Shown here: piece by piece, positions 1 to 14,900 of the stretch
Layout of the letters: each line of letters opens with the position of its first letter
How positions within the stretch are numbered: the stretch's first letter is position 1
From: Schoenoplectus triqueter
Taxonomy: Eukaryota > Streptophyta > Magnoliopsida > Poales > Cyperaceae
Reading direction: 5' to 3'
DNA: 64,000 nucleotides
Assembly (NCBI GenBank): GCA_964058805.1
Contig: CAXKVV010000081.1
Location: forward strand, 1-64,000
Translations under genes and position numbers: made by a program
Notes under the pieces: generated by a model
What the model was told of the DNA's origin: nothing
Seen by the model: the letters and a program-made list of their open reading frames with translations, nothing else
The model's database searches: none

Positions 1-2923
1 CGACGCTATTTTTCATAAAACATAAGTAAGATACATTAGAAACCGCTGTTTAAACACGTCGTTGAAGAATTTTAACATTTTTTGACTCATAACTGCGCAT
101 AACTTCGTGAAAATTAATATAATTACTCCTAATTATACCTATTAGAAGATTATCCAATTAACACTTCGATATGAACGATGTACGGCACAAATTTTGCACA
201 AAACATAAATAAGATGCATTGAAAAAAGTTGTTTAAACAAATTGATTGAGTTTTTGAAATTTTTTGGCCGCATAACTACATATAATTTCGTAGAAATTAA
301 TATAATTACTCCTAATTAGGCCTATTATATGATTGTCCAATTATAACTTTGATATGAATATTCTATGACGCTAATTTTGCACAAAATATAAGTAAGATGC
401 ATTAGAAACTGTTGTTTAAACAAGTTGTTTAAGATTTTCAACATTTTTTGCATCAAAACCACACATAATTTCAAGAAAATTAATATAATTACTCCTAACT
501 ATGCCTATTATAAGATTGTCAAATTAACACTTCGATACGAATATCATAGGACTCTAATTTTTCATAAGACATAAGTAAGATGCATTAGAAATTGCTGTTT
601 AAACAAGTTGTTTAAGATTTTTAACATTTATTGCCTCATAATGACACATAATTTCGTGAAAATTAATATAATTACTCCTAATTATTCCTATTAGAAGATT
701 ATCCAATTAACACTTCGATATGAACATTCTACGATATGAATTTCGCATAAAAAATAAGTAAGATGCATTAAAAATAGCTGTTTAAACAAGTTGTTTTTGT
801 TTTGTAAAATTTTTGGCTGCAAAACTAGACATAATTTCACGCAAATTAATATAATTACTCCTAATTATGTCTATTAAATGATTTTCTAATTAACACTCCA
901 ATATGAATATCCTATAACTGTAATTTTTCATAAAACATAAATAAGATACATTTGAAATTGCTGTTTAAACTAGTTGTTTAAGATTTTCAAAATTTATTGT
1001 CTCATAACTACATATAATTTCGTCAAAATTAATATAATTACACCTATTTGTGCCTATTAGACGATTATCCAATTAATACCTCGATATGAATATTCTACGA
1101 CACCATGTTTGCACAAAACATAGGTAAAATGCACTAAAAGAACAACAGTTTAAACTAGCTGATTGAGTTTGTCAAATTTTTTACCGCATAACTACATATA
1201 ATTTCGTACAAATTAATATAATTACTTCGAATTATGCCTATTATAATATTATATAATTAAAACTTCGTTATAAATATTCTATGATGCAAATTTGGCACAA
1301 AACATAAGTAGATGAATTAAAAACTGCTGTTTAAACAAGTTGTTTGACTTTTTTTAAATTTCTGGCCGCATAAACACACATAATTTCGTGAGAATTCATA
1401 TAATTACTCCTAATCATGTCTATTATAAGATTGTTCAATGAAAACTTCGATATGAATATTCTACGACACTAATTTTACACAAAACACAAGTAAGATGCAT
1501 TAAAAACAGCTGTTTAAATGAGTTATTTGAGTTTTTCAAAAATATTGGCGGCATAACTGCACATAATTTCTTATAAATTACTATAATTACTCCTAAATAT
1601 GTCTATAGTAGGTTTTACCTATTGAAACTTCGAGATGAATGTTGTACAACACTAATTTTGCACAAAACTTAAGTAAGATGCATTAAAAACAGCTGTTTAA
1701 ACAAGTGGTTTGATCGTTCCAAATTTTTTGGCCGCATAACTGTACATAATTTCGTATAAATTAATATAATTACTCCTAATCATGTAATTTATATGATTTT
1801 TCACTGAACACGTTGATATGAATATTCTACGATACTAATTTTTCACAAAACATAAGTAAGATACTTTAGAAACTGCTATTAATAAAAAGATTGTTTGAGT
1901 TTTAAACATTTTTGCCCTCAGAACTGCACATAATCTCTTGGAAATTAATATAACTACTACTAATTACGCCTATTGTAAAATTGTCCAATTAAAACTTCGA
2001 TATGAATATTCAATAACGCCATTTTTGGACAAAACATAAGTAAGATGCGTTAAAAACTGCTGTTTAAACAAGTTGTTTGGCTTTTTGAAATTTTTTGGCC
2101 GCACAACTACACATAATTTCGTGCAAATTAAAATAATCACTCCTGATTACGCCTATTATAAGATTGTCCTATTAAAATTTCGATATGAATATTCTATGAC
2201 GCTAATTCCGCGCAAAACATAAGTACGATGCATTAAAAACTGCTGTTTGAACAAGTTGTTTGAGTTTTTCATAATTTTTGGCCGAATAACTGCATATAAT
2301 TCCGTGCAAATTAATACAATCACTCCTAGTTACGCCTATTATCAAATTGTCCAACTAGAAATTCGATATGAATATTCTATAACGCTAATATTGCACAAAA
2401 CATAAGTAAGATGTCCTAAAAATCGCTGTTTAAACAAGTTATTTGGCTTTATGAAAATTTATGGCCGCATAACTACACATAATTTGGTGCAAATTAATAT
2501 AATTACTCCTAATTATGTCTATTATAAGATTTTTCAATTAACATTTCAAAATGAATATTTTAGGGCGCTATATTTCCTCAAAACATAAGTAAGATGCACT
2601 AGAAACTGCTATTTAAAAAAGTTAAGTTTTCCAACATTTTTGGCCTCATAACTACATATAATTTCGTGAAAATTAATATAATTACTCGTAATTATGCCTA
2701 TTAAAATATTAGCCGCTTTGCACTTCGATATGAACATTCTACGACACTAGGTTTGCACAAGACATAAGTAGGTGCATTAAAAACAACTGTTTAAATAAGT
2801 TGTTTGTGTTTAACAAAATTTTTGGCCGCGTAAATATACATAATTTCATGCAAATTAATATAATTACTCATAATTATGCCTATTATAAGATTGTCTAATT
2901 AAAACTTCGATATGAATATCCTA
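1..2923. repeat. Reference HOR unit: 16 monomers of 179-184 bp
   Basis: Monomer starts, aligned on the segment resembling CTACGACGCTAATTTT, are 1, 183, 366, 549, 732, 915, 1098, 1282, 1464, 1647, 1830, 2014, 2197, 2380, 2563 and 2742. Lengths are 182-184 bp except monomer 15 (179 bp). The best conserved block in each monomer resembles AATTAATATAATTACTCCTA, followed by a CCTATTATAAGATTGTCC-like block and CTTCGATATGAATATTCTA. A second conserved block is CATAAGTAAGATGCATTA followed by CTGTTTAAACAAGTTGTTT. Two monomer classes can be told apart. One has a CCGCATAAC core and TTAAAAAC. The other has a CCTCATAAC-like core, TTAGAAAC and AACATTTTT. Boundaries are arbitrary in phase. Confidence 0.93.
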
Positions 2924-5900
2924 CGACGCTATTTTTCATAAAACATAAGTAAGATACATTAGAAACCGCTGTTTAAACACGTCGTTGAAGAATTTTAACA
3001 TTTTTTGACTCATAACTGCGCATAACTTCGTGAAAATTAATATAATTACTCCTAATTATACCTATTAGAAGATTATCCAATTAACACTTCGATATGAACG
3101 ATGTACGGCACAAATTTTGCACAAAACATAAATAAGATGCATTGAAAAAAGTTGTTTAAACAAATTGATTGAGTTTTTGAAATTTTTTGGCCGCATAACT
3201 ACATATAATTTCGTAGAAATTAATATAATTACTCCTAATTAGGCCTATTATATGATTGTCCAATTATAACTTTGATATGAATATTCTATGACGCTAATTT
3301 TGCACAAAATATAAGTAAGATGCATTAGAAACTGTTGTTTAAACAAGTTGTTTAAGATTTTCAACATTTTTTGCATCAAAACCACACATAATTTCAAGAA
3401 AATTAATATAATTACTCCTAACTATGCCTATTATAAGATTGTCAAATTAACACTTCGATACGAATATCATAGGACTCTAATTTTTCATAAGACATAAGTA
3501 AGATGCATTAGAAATTGCTGTTTAAACAAGTTGTTTAAGATTTTTAACATTTATTGCCTCATAATGACACATAATTTCGTGAAAATTAATATAATTACTC
3601 CTAATTATTCCTATTAGAAGATTATCCAATTAACACTTCGATATGAACATTCTACGATATGAATTTCGCATAAAAAATAAGTAAGATGCATTAAAAATAG
3701 CTGTTTAAACAAGTTGTTTTTGTTTTGTAAAATTTTTGGCTGCAAAACTAGACATAATTTCACGCAAATTAATATAATTACTCCTAATTATGTCTATTAA
3801 ATGATTTTCTAATTAACACTCCAATATGAATATCCTATAACTGTAATTTTTCATAAAACATAAATAAGATACATTTGAAATTGCTGTTTAAACTAGTTGT
3901 TTAAGATTTTCAAAATTTATTGTCTCATAACTACATATAATTTCGTCAAAATTAATATAATTACACCTATTTGTGCCTATTAGACGATTATCCAATTAAT
4001 ACCTCGATATGAATATTCTACGACACCATGTTTGCACAAAACATAGGTAAAATGCACTAAAAGAACAACAGTTTAAACTAGCTGATTGAGTTTGTCAAAT
4101 TTTTTACCGCATAACTACATATAATTTCGTACAAATTAATATAATTACTTCGAATTATGCCTATTATAATATTATATAATTAAAACTTCGTTATAAATAT
4201 TCTATGATGCAAATTTGGCACAAAACATAAGTAGATGAATTAAAAACTGCTGTTTAAACAAGTTGTTTGACTTTTTTTAAATTTCTGGCCGCATAAACAC
4301 ACATAATTTCGTGAGAATTCATATAATTACTCCTAATCATGTCTATTATAAGATTGTTCAATGAAAACTTCGATATGAATATTCTACGACACTAATTTTA
4401 CACAAAACACAAGTAAGATGCATTAAAAACAGCTGTTTAAATGAGTTATTTGAGTTTTTCAAAAATATTGGCGGCATAACTGCACATAATTTCTTATAAA
4501 TTACTATAATTACTCCTAAATATGTCTATAGTAGGTTTTACCTATTGAAACTTCGAGATGAATGTTGTACAACACTAATTTTGCACAAAACTTAAGTAAG
4601 ATGCATTAAAAACAGCTGTTTAAACAAGTGGTTTGATCGTTCCAAATTTTTTGGCCGCATAACTGTACATAATTTCGTATAAATTAATATAATTACTCCT
4701 AATCATGTAATTTATATGATTTTTCACTGAACACGTTGATATGAATATTCTACGATACTAATTTTTCACAAAACATAAGTAAGATACTTTAGAAACTGCT
4801 ATTAATAAAAAGATTGTTTGAGTTTTAAACATTTTTGCCCTCAGAACTGCACATAATCTCTTGGAAATTAATATAACTACTACTAATTACGCCTATTGTA
4901 AAATTGTCCAATTAAAACTTCGATATGAATATTCAATAACGCCATTTTTGGACAAAACATAAGTAAGATGCGTTAAAAACTGCTGTTTAAACAAGTTGTT
5001 TGGCTTTTTGAAATTTTTTGGCCGCACAACTACACATAATTTCGTGCAAATTAAAATAATCACTCCTGATTACGCCTATTATAAGATTGTCCTATTAAAA
5101 TTTCGATATGAATATTCTATGACGCTAATTCCGCGCAAAACATAAGTACGATGCATTAAAAACTGCTGTTTGAACAAGTTGTTTGAGTTTTTCATAATTT
5201 TTGGCCGAATAACTGCATATAATTCCGTGCAAATTAATACAATCACTCCTAGTTACGCCTATTATCAAATTGTCCAACTAGAAATTCGATATGAATATTC
5301 TATAACGCTAATATTGCACAAAACATAAGTAAGATGTCCTAAAAATCGCTGTTTAAACAAGTTATTTGGCTTTATGAAAATTTATGGCCGCATAACTACA
5401 CATAATTTGGTGCAAATTAATATAATTACTCCTAATTATGTCTATTATAAGATTTTTCAATTAACATTTCAAAATGAATATTTTAGGGCGCTATATTTCC
5501 TCAAAACATAAGTAAGATGCACTAGAAACTGCTATTTAAAAAAGTTAAGTTTTCCAACATTTTTGGCCTCATAACTACATATAATTTCGTGAAAATTAAT
5601 ATAATTACTCGTAATTATGCCTATTAAAATATTAGCCGCTTTGCACTTCGATATGAACATTCTACGACACTAGGTTTGCACAAGACATAAGTAGGTGCAT
5701 TAAAAACAACTGTTTAAATAAGTTGTTTGTGTTTAACAAAATTTTTGGCCGCGTAAATATACATAATTTCATGCAAATTAATATAATTACTCATAATTAT
5801 GCCTATTATAAGATTGTCTAATTAAAACTTCGATATGAATATCCTACGACGCTATTTTTCATAAAACATAAGTAAGATACATTAGAAACCGCTGTTTAAA

Positions 5901-8900
5901 CACGTCGTTGAAGAATTTTAACATTTTTTGACTCATAACTGCGCATAACTTCGTGAAAATTAATATAATTACTCCTAATTATACCTATTAGAAGATTATC
6001 CAATTAACACTTCGATATGAACGATGTACGGCACAAATTTTGCACAAAACATAAATAAGATGCATTGAAAAAAGTTGTTTAAACAAATTGATTGAGTTTT
6101 TGAAATTTTTTGGCCGCATAACTACATATAATTTCGTAGAAATTAATATAATTACTCCTAATTAGGCCTATTATATGATTGTCCAATTATAACTTTGATA
6201 TGAATATTCTATGACGCTAATTTTGCACAAAATATAAGTAAGATGCATTAGAAACTGTTGTTTAAACAAGTTGTTTAAGATTTTCAACATTTTTTGCATC
6301 AAAACCACACATAATTTCAAGAAAATTAATATAATTACTCCTAACTATGCCTATTATAAGATTGTCAAATTAACACTTCGATACGAATATCATAGGACTC
6401 TAATTTTTCATAAGACATAAGTAAGATGCATTAGAAATTGCTGTTTAAACAAGTTGTTTAAGATTTTTAACATTTATTGCCTCATAATGACACATAATTT
6501 CGTGAAAATTAATATAATTACTCCTAATTATTCCTATTAGAAGATTATCCAATTAACACTTCGATATGAACATTCTACGATATGAATTTCGCATAAAAAA
6601 TAAGTAAGATGCATTAAAAATAGCTGTTTAAACAAGTTGTTTTTGTTTTGTAAAATTTTTGGCTGCAAAACTAGACATAATTTCACGCAAATTAATATAA
6701 TTACTCCTAATTATGTCTATTAAATGATTTTCTAATTAACACTCCAATATGAATATCCTATAACTGTAATTTTTCATAAAACATAAATAAGATACATTTG
6801 AAATTGCTGTTTAAACTAGTTGTTTAAGATTTTCAAAATTTATTGTCTCATAACTACATATAATTTCGTCAAAATTAATATAATTACACCTATTTGTGCC
6901 TATTAGACGATTATCCAATTAATACCTCGATATGAATATTCTACGACACCATGTTTGCACAAAACATAGGTAAAATGCACTAAAAGAACAACAGTTTAAA
7001 CTAGCTGATTGAGTTTGTCAAATTTTTTACCGCATAACTACATATAATTTCGTACAAATTAATATAATTACTTCGAATTATGCCTATTATAATATTATAT
7101 AATTAAAACTTCGTTATAAATATTCTATGATGCAAATTTGGCACAAAACATAAGTAGATGAATTAAAAACTGCTGTTTAAACAAGTTGTTTGACTTTTTT
7201 TAAATTTCTGGCCGCATAAACACACATAATTTCGTGAGAATTCATATAATTACTCCTAATCATGTCTATTATAAGATTGTTCAATGAAAACTTCGATATG
7301 AATATTCTACGACACTAATTTTACACAAAACACAAGTAAGATGCATTAAAAACAGCTGTTTAAATGAGTTATTTGAGTTTTTCAAAAATATTGGCGGCAT
7401 AACTGCACATAATTTCTTATAAATTACTATAATTACTCCTAAATATGTCTATAGTAGGTTTTACCTATTGAAACTTCGAGATGAATGTTGTACAACACTA
7501 ATTTTGCACAAAACTTAAGTAAGATGCATTAAAAACAGCTGTTTAAACAAGTGGTTTGATCGTTCCAAATTTTTTGGCCGCATAACTGTACATAATTTCG
7601 TATAAATTAATATAATTACTCCTAATCATGTAATTTATATGATTTTTCACTGAACACGTTGATATGAATATTCTACGATACTAATTTTTCACAAAACATA
7701 AGTAAGATACTTTAGAAACTGCTATTAATAAAAAGATTGTTTGAGTTTTAAACATTTTTGCCCTCAGAACTGCACATAATCTCTTGGAAATTAATATAAC
7801 TACTACTAATTACGCCTATTGTAAAATTGTCCAATTAAAACTTCGATATGAATATTCAATAACGCCATTTTTGGACAAAACATAAGTAAGATGCGTTAAA
7901 AACTGCTGTTTAAACAAGTTGTTTGGCTTTTTGAAATTTTTTGGCCGCACAACTACACATAATTTCGTGCAAATTAAAATAATCACTCCTGATTACGCCT
8001 ATTATAAGATTGTCCTATTAAAATTTCGATATGAATATTCTATGACGCTAATTCCGCGCAAAACATAAGTACGATGCATTAAAAACTGCTGTTTGAACAA
8101 GTTGTTTGAGTTTTTCATAATTTTTGGCCGAATAACTGCATATAATTCCGTGCAAATTAATACAATCACTCCTAGTTACGCCTATTATCAAATTGTCCAA
8201 CTAGAAATTCGATATGAATATTCTATAACGCTAATATTGCACAAAACATAAGTAAGATGTCCTAAAAATCGCTGTTTAAACAAGTTATTTGGCTTTATGA
8301 AAATTTATGGCCGCATAACTACACATAATTTGGTGCAAATTAATATAATTACTCCTAATTATGTCTATTATAAGATTTTTCAATTAACATTTCAAAATGA
8401 ATATTTTAGGGCGCTATATTTCCTCAAAACATAAGTAAGATGCACTAGAAACTGCTATTTAAAAAAGTTAAGTTTTCCAACATTTTTGGCCTCATAACTA
8501 CATATAATTTCGTGAAAATTAATATAATTACTCGTAATTATGCCTATTAAAATATTAGCCGCTTTGCACTTCGATATGAACATTCTACGACACTAGGTTT
8601 GCACAAGACATAAGTAGGTGCATTAAAAACAACTGTTTAAATAAGTTGTTTGTGTTTAACAAAATTTTTGGCCGCGTAAATATACATAATTTCATGCAAA
8701 TTAATATAATTACTCATAATTATGCCTATTATAAGATTGTCTAATTAAAACTTCGATATGAATATCCTACGACGCTATTTTTCATAAAACATAAGTAAGA
8801 TACATTAGAAACCGCTGTTTAAACACGTAGTTGAAGAATTTTAACATTTTTTGACTCATAACTGCGCATAACTTCGTGAAAATTAATATAATTACTCCTA

Positions 8901-11900
8901 ATTATACCTATTAGAAGATTATCCAATTAACACTTCGATATGAACGATGTACGGCACAAATTTTGCACAAAACATAAATAAGATGCATTGAAAAAAGTTG
9001 TTTAAACAAATTGATTGAGTTTTTGAAATTTTTTGGCCGCATAACTACATATAATTTCGTAGAAATTAATATAATTACTCCTAATTAGGCCTATTATATG
9101 ATTGTCCAATTATAACTTTGATATGAATATTCTATGACGCTAATTTTGCACAAAATATAAGTAAGATGCATTAGAAACTGTTGTTTAAACAAGTTGTTTA
9201 AGATTTTCAACATTTTTTGCATCAAAACCACACATAATTTCAAGAAAATTAATATAATTACTCCTAACTATGCCTATTATAAGATTGTCAAATTAACACT
9301 TCGATACGAATATCATAGGACTCTAATTTTTCATAAGACATAAGTAAGATGCATTAGAAATTGCTGTTTAAACAAGTTGTTTAAGATTTTTAACATTTAT
9401 TGCCTCATAATGACACATAATTTCGTGAAAATTAATATAATTACTCCTAATTATTCCTATTAGAAGATTATCCAATTAACACTTCGATATGAACATTCTA
9501 CGATATGAATTTCGCATAAAAAATAAGTAAGATGCATTAAAAATAGCTGTTTAAACAAGTTGTTTTTGTTTTGTAAAATTTTTGGCTGCAAAACTAGACA
9601 TAATTTCACGCAAATTAATATAATTACTCCTAATTATGTCTATTAAATGATTTTCTAATTAACACTCCAATATGAATATCCTATAACTGTAATTTTTCAT
9701 AAAACATAAATAAGATACATTTGAAATTGCTGTTTAAACTAGTTGTTTAAGATTTTCAAAATTTATTGTCTCATAACTACATATAATTTCGTCAAAATTA
9801 ATATAATTACACCTATTTGTGCCTATTAGACGATTATCCAATTAATACCTCGATATGAATATTCTACGACACCATGTTTGCACAAAACATAGGTAAAATG
9901 CACTAAAAGAACAACAGTTTAAACTAGCTGATTGAGTTTGTCAATTTTTTTACCGCATAACTACATATAATTTCGTACAAATTAATATAATTACTTCGAA
10001 TTATGCCTATTATAATATTATATAATTAAAACTTCGTTATAAATATTCTATGATGCAAATTTGGCACAAAACATAAGTAGATGAATTAAAAACTGCTGTT
10101 TAAACAAGTTGTTTGACTTTTTTTAAATTTCTGGCCGCATAAACACACATAATTTCGTGAGAATTCATATAATTACTCCTAATCATGTCTATTATAAGAT
10201 TGTTCAATGAAAACTTCGATATGAATATTCTACGACACTAATTTTACACAAAACACAAGTAAGATGCATTAAAAACAGCTGTTTAAATGAGTTATTTGAG
10301 TTTTTCAAAAATATTGGCGGCATAACTGCACATAATTTCTTATAAATTACTATAATTACTCCTAAATATGTCTATAGTAGGTTTTACCTATTGAAACTTC
10401 GAGATGAATGTTGTACAACACTAATTTTGCACAAAACTTAAGTAAGATGCATTAAAAACAGCTGTTTAAACAAGTGGTTTGATCGTTCCAAATTTTTTGG
10501 CCGCATAACTGTACATAATTTCGTATAAATTAATATAATTACTCCTAATCATGTAATTTATATGATTTTTCACTGAACACGTTGATATGAATATTCTACG
10601 ATACTAATTTTTCACAAAACATAAGTAAGATACTTTAGAAACTGCTATTAATAAAAAGATTGTTTGAGTTTTTAACATTTTTGCCCTCAGAACTGCACAT
10701 AATCTCTTGGAAATTAATATAACTACTACTAATTACGCCTATTGTAAAATTGTCCAATTAAAACTTCGATATGAATATTCAATAACGCCATTTTTGGACA
10801 AAACATAAGTAAGATGCGTTAAAAACTGCTGTTTAAACAAGTTGTTTGGCTTTTTGAAATTTTTTGGCCGCACAACTACACATAATTTCGTGCAAATTAA
10901 AATAATCACTCCTGATTACGCCTATTATAAGATTGTCCTATTAAAATTTCGATATGAATATTCTATGACGCTAATTCCGCGCAAAACATAAGTACGATGC
11001 ATTAAAAACTGCTGTTTGAACAAGTTGTTTGAGTTTTTCATAATTTTTGGCCGAATAACTGCATATAATTCCGTGCAAATTAATACAATCACTCCTAGTT
11101 ACGCCTATTATCAAATTGTCCAACTAGAAATTCGATATGAATATTCTATAACGCTAATATTGCACAAAACATAAGTAAGATGTCCTAAAAATCGCTGTTT
11201 AAACAAGTTATTTGGCTTTATGAAAATTTATGGCCGCATAACTACACATAATTTGGTGCAAATTAATATAATTACTCCTAATTATGTCTATTATAAGATT
11301 TTTCAATTAACATTTCAAAATGAATATTTTAGGGCGCTATATTTCCTCAAAACATAAGTAAGATGCACTAGAAACTGCTATTTAAAAAAGTTAAGTTTTC
11401 CAACATTTTTGGCCTCATAACTACATATAATTTCGTGAAAATTAATATAATTACTCGTAATTATGCCTATTAAAATATTAGCCGCTTTGCACTTCGATAT
11501 GAACATTCTACGACACTAGGTTTGCACAAGACATAAGTAGGTGCATTAAAAACAACTGTTTAAATAAGTTGTTTGTGTTTAACAAAATTTTTGGCCGCGT
11601 AAATATACATAATTTCATGCAAATTAATATAATTACTCATAATTATGCCTATTATAAGATTGTCTAATTAAAACTTCGATATGAATATCCTACGACGCTA
11701 TTTTTCATAAAACATAAGTAAGATACATTAGAAACCGCTGTTTAAACACGTAGTTGAAGAATTTTAACATTTTTTGACTCATAACTGCGCATAACTTCGT
11801 GAAAATTAATATAATTACTCCTAATTATACCTATTAGAAGATTATCCAATTAACACTTCGATATGAACGATGTACGGCACAAATTTTGCACAAAACATAA

Positions 11901-14900
11901 ATAAGATGCATTGAAAAAAGTTGTTTAAACAAATTGATTGAGTTTTTGAAATTTTTTGGCCGCATAACTACATATAATTTCGTAGAAATTAATATAATTA
12001 CTCCTAATTAGGCCTATTATATGATTGTCCAATTATAACTTTGATATGAATATTCTATGACGCTAATTTTGCACAAAATATAAGTAAGATGCATTAGAAA
12101 CTGTTGTTTAAACAAGTTGTTTAAGATTTTCAACATTTTTTGCATCAAAACCACACATAATTTCAAGAAAATTAATATAATTACTCCTAACTATGCCTAT
12201 TATAAGATTGTCAAATTAACACTTCGATACGAATATCATAGGACTCTAATTTTTCATAAGACATAAGTAAGATGCATTAGAAATTGCTGTTTAAACAAGT
12301 TGTTTAAGATTTTTAACATTTATTGCCTCATAATGACACATAATTTCGTGAAAATTAATATAATTACTCCTAATTATTCCTATTAGAAGATTATCCAATT
12401 AACACTTCGATATGAACATTCTACGATATGAATTTCGCATAAAAAATAAGTAAGATGCATTAAAAATAGCTGTTTAAACAAGTTGTTTTTGTTTTGTAAA
12501 ATTTTTGGCTGCAAAACTAGACATAATTTCACGCAAATTAATATAATTACTCCTAATTATGTCTATTAAATGATTTTCTAATTAACACTCCAATATGAAT
12601 ATCCTATAACTGTAATTTTTCATAAAACATAAATAAGATACATTTGAAATTGCTGTTTAAACTAGTTGTTTAAGATTTTCAAAATTTATTGTCTCATAAC
12701 TACATATAATTTCGTCAAAATTAATATAATTACACCTATTTGTGCCTATTAGACGATTATCCAATTAATACCTCGATATGAATATTCTACGACACCATGT
12801 TTGCACAAAACATAGGTAAAATGCACTAAAAGAACAACAGTTTAAACTAGCTGATTGAGTTTGTCAATTTTTTTACCGCATAACTACATATAATTTCGTA
12901 CAAATTAATATAATTACTTCGAATTATGCCTATTATAATATTATATAATTAAAACTTCGTTATAAATATTCTATGATGCAAATTTGGCACAAAACATAAG
13001 TAGATGAATTAAAAACTGCTGTTTAAACAAGTTGTTTGACTTTTTTTAAATTTCTGGCCGCATAAACACACATAATTTCGTGAGAATTCATATAATTACT
13101 CCTAATCATGTCTATTATAAGATTGTTCAATGAAAACTTCGATATGAATATTCTACGACACTAATTTTACACAAAACACAAGTAAGATGCATTAAAAACA
13201 GCTGTTTAAATGAGTTATTTGAGTTTTTCAAAAATATTGGCGGCATAACTGCACATAATTTCTTATAAATTACTATAATTACTCCTAAATATGTCTATAG
13301 TAGGTTTTACCTATTGAAACTTCGAGATGAATGTTGTACAACACTAATTTTGCACAAAACTTAAGTAAGATGCATTAAAAACAGCTGTTTAAACAAGTGG
13401 TTTGATCGTTCCAAATTTTTTGGCCGCATAACTGTACATAATTTCGTATAAATTAATATAATTACTCCTAATCATGTAATTTATATGATTTTTCACTGAA
13501 CACGTTGATATGAATATTCTACGATACTAATTTTTCACAAAACATAAGTAAGATACTTTAGAAACTGCTATTAATAAAAAGATTGTTTGAGTTTTTAACA
13601 TTTTTGCCCTCAGAACTGTACATAATCTCTTGGAAATTAATATAACTACTACTAATTACGCCTATTGTAAAATTGTCCAATTAAAACTTCGATATGAATA
13701 TTCAATAACGCCATTTTTGGACAAAACATAAGTAAGATGCGTTAAAAACTGCTGTTTAAACAAGTTGTTTGGCTTTTTGAAATTTTTTGGCCGCACAACT
13801 ACACATAATTTCGTGCAAATTAAAATAATCACTCCTGATTACGCCTATTATAAGATTGTCCTATTAAAATTTCGATATGAATATTCTATGACGCTAATTC
13901 CGCGCAAAACATAAGTACGATGCATTAAAAACTGCTGTTTGAACAAGTTGTTTGAGTTTTTCATAATTTTTGGCCGAATAACTGCATATAATTCCGTGCA
14001 AATTAATACAATCACTCCTAGTTACGCCTATTATCAAATTGTCCAACTAGAAATTCGATATGAATATTCTATAACGCTAATATTGCACAAAACATAAGTA
14101 AGATGTCCTAAAAATCGCTGTTTAAACAAGTTATTTGGCTTTATGAAAATTTATGGCCGCATAACTACACATAATTTGGTGCAAATTAATATAATTACTC
14201 CTAATTATGTCTATTATAAGATTTTTCAATTAACATTTCAAAATGAATATTTTAGGGCGCTATATTTCCTCAAAACATAAGTAAGATGCACTAGAAACTG
14301 CTATTTAAAAAAGTTAAGTTTTCCAACATTTTTGGCCTCATAACTACATATAATTTCGTGAAAATTAATATAATTACTCGTAATTATGCCTATTAAAATA
14401 TTAGCCGCTTTGCACTTCGATATGAACATTCTACGACACTAGGTTTGCACAAGACATAAGTAGGTGCATTAAAAACAACTGTTTAAATAAGTTGTTTGTG
14501 TTTAACAAAATTTTTGGCCGCGTAAATATACATAATTTCATGCAAATTAATATAATTACTCATAATTATGCCTATTATAAGATTGTCTAATTAAAACTTC
14601 GATATGAATATCCTACGACGCTATTTTTCATAAAACATAAGTAAGATACATTAGAAACCGCTGTTTAAACACGTAGTTGAAGAATTTTAACATTTTTTGA
14701 CTCATAACTGCGCATAACTTCGTGAAAATTAATATAATTACTCCTAATTATACCTATTAGAAGATTATCCAATTAACACTTCGATATGAACGATGTACGG
14801 CACAAATTTTGCACAAAACATAAATAAGATGCATTGAAAAAAGTTGTTTAAACAAATTGATTGAGTTTTTGAAATTTTTTGGCCGCATAACTACATATAA

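Noticed and set aside
1..2923. CENP-B box in the satellite
   Set aside because: TTCG occurs in each monomer (CTTCGATATGAA), but the CGGG half of the CENP-B box consensus is absent at the required spacing.
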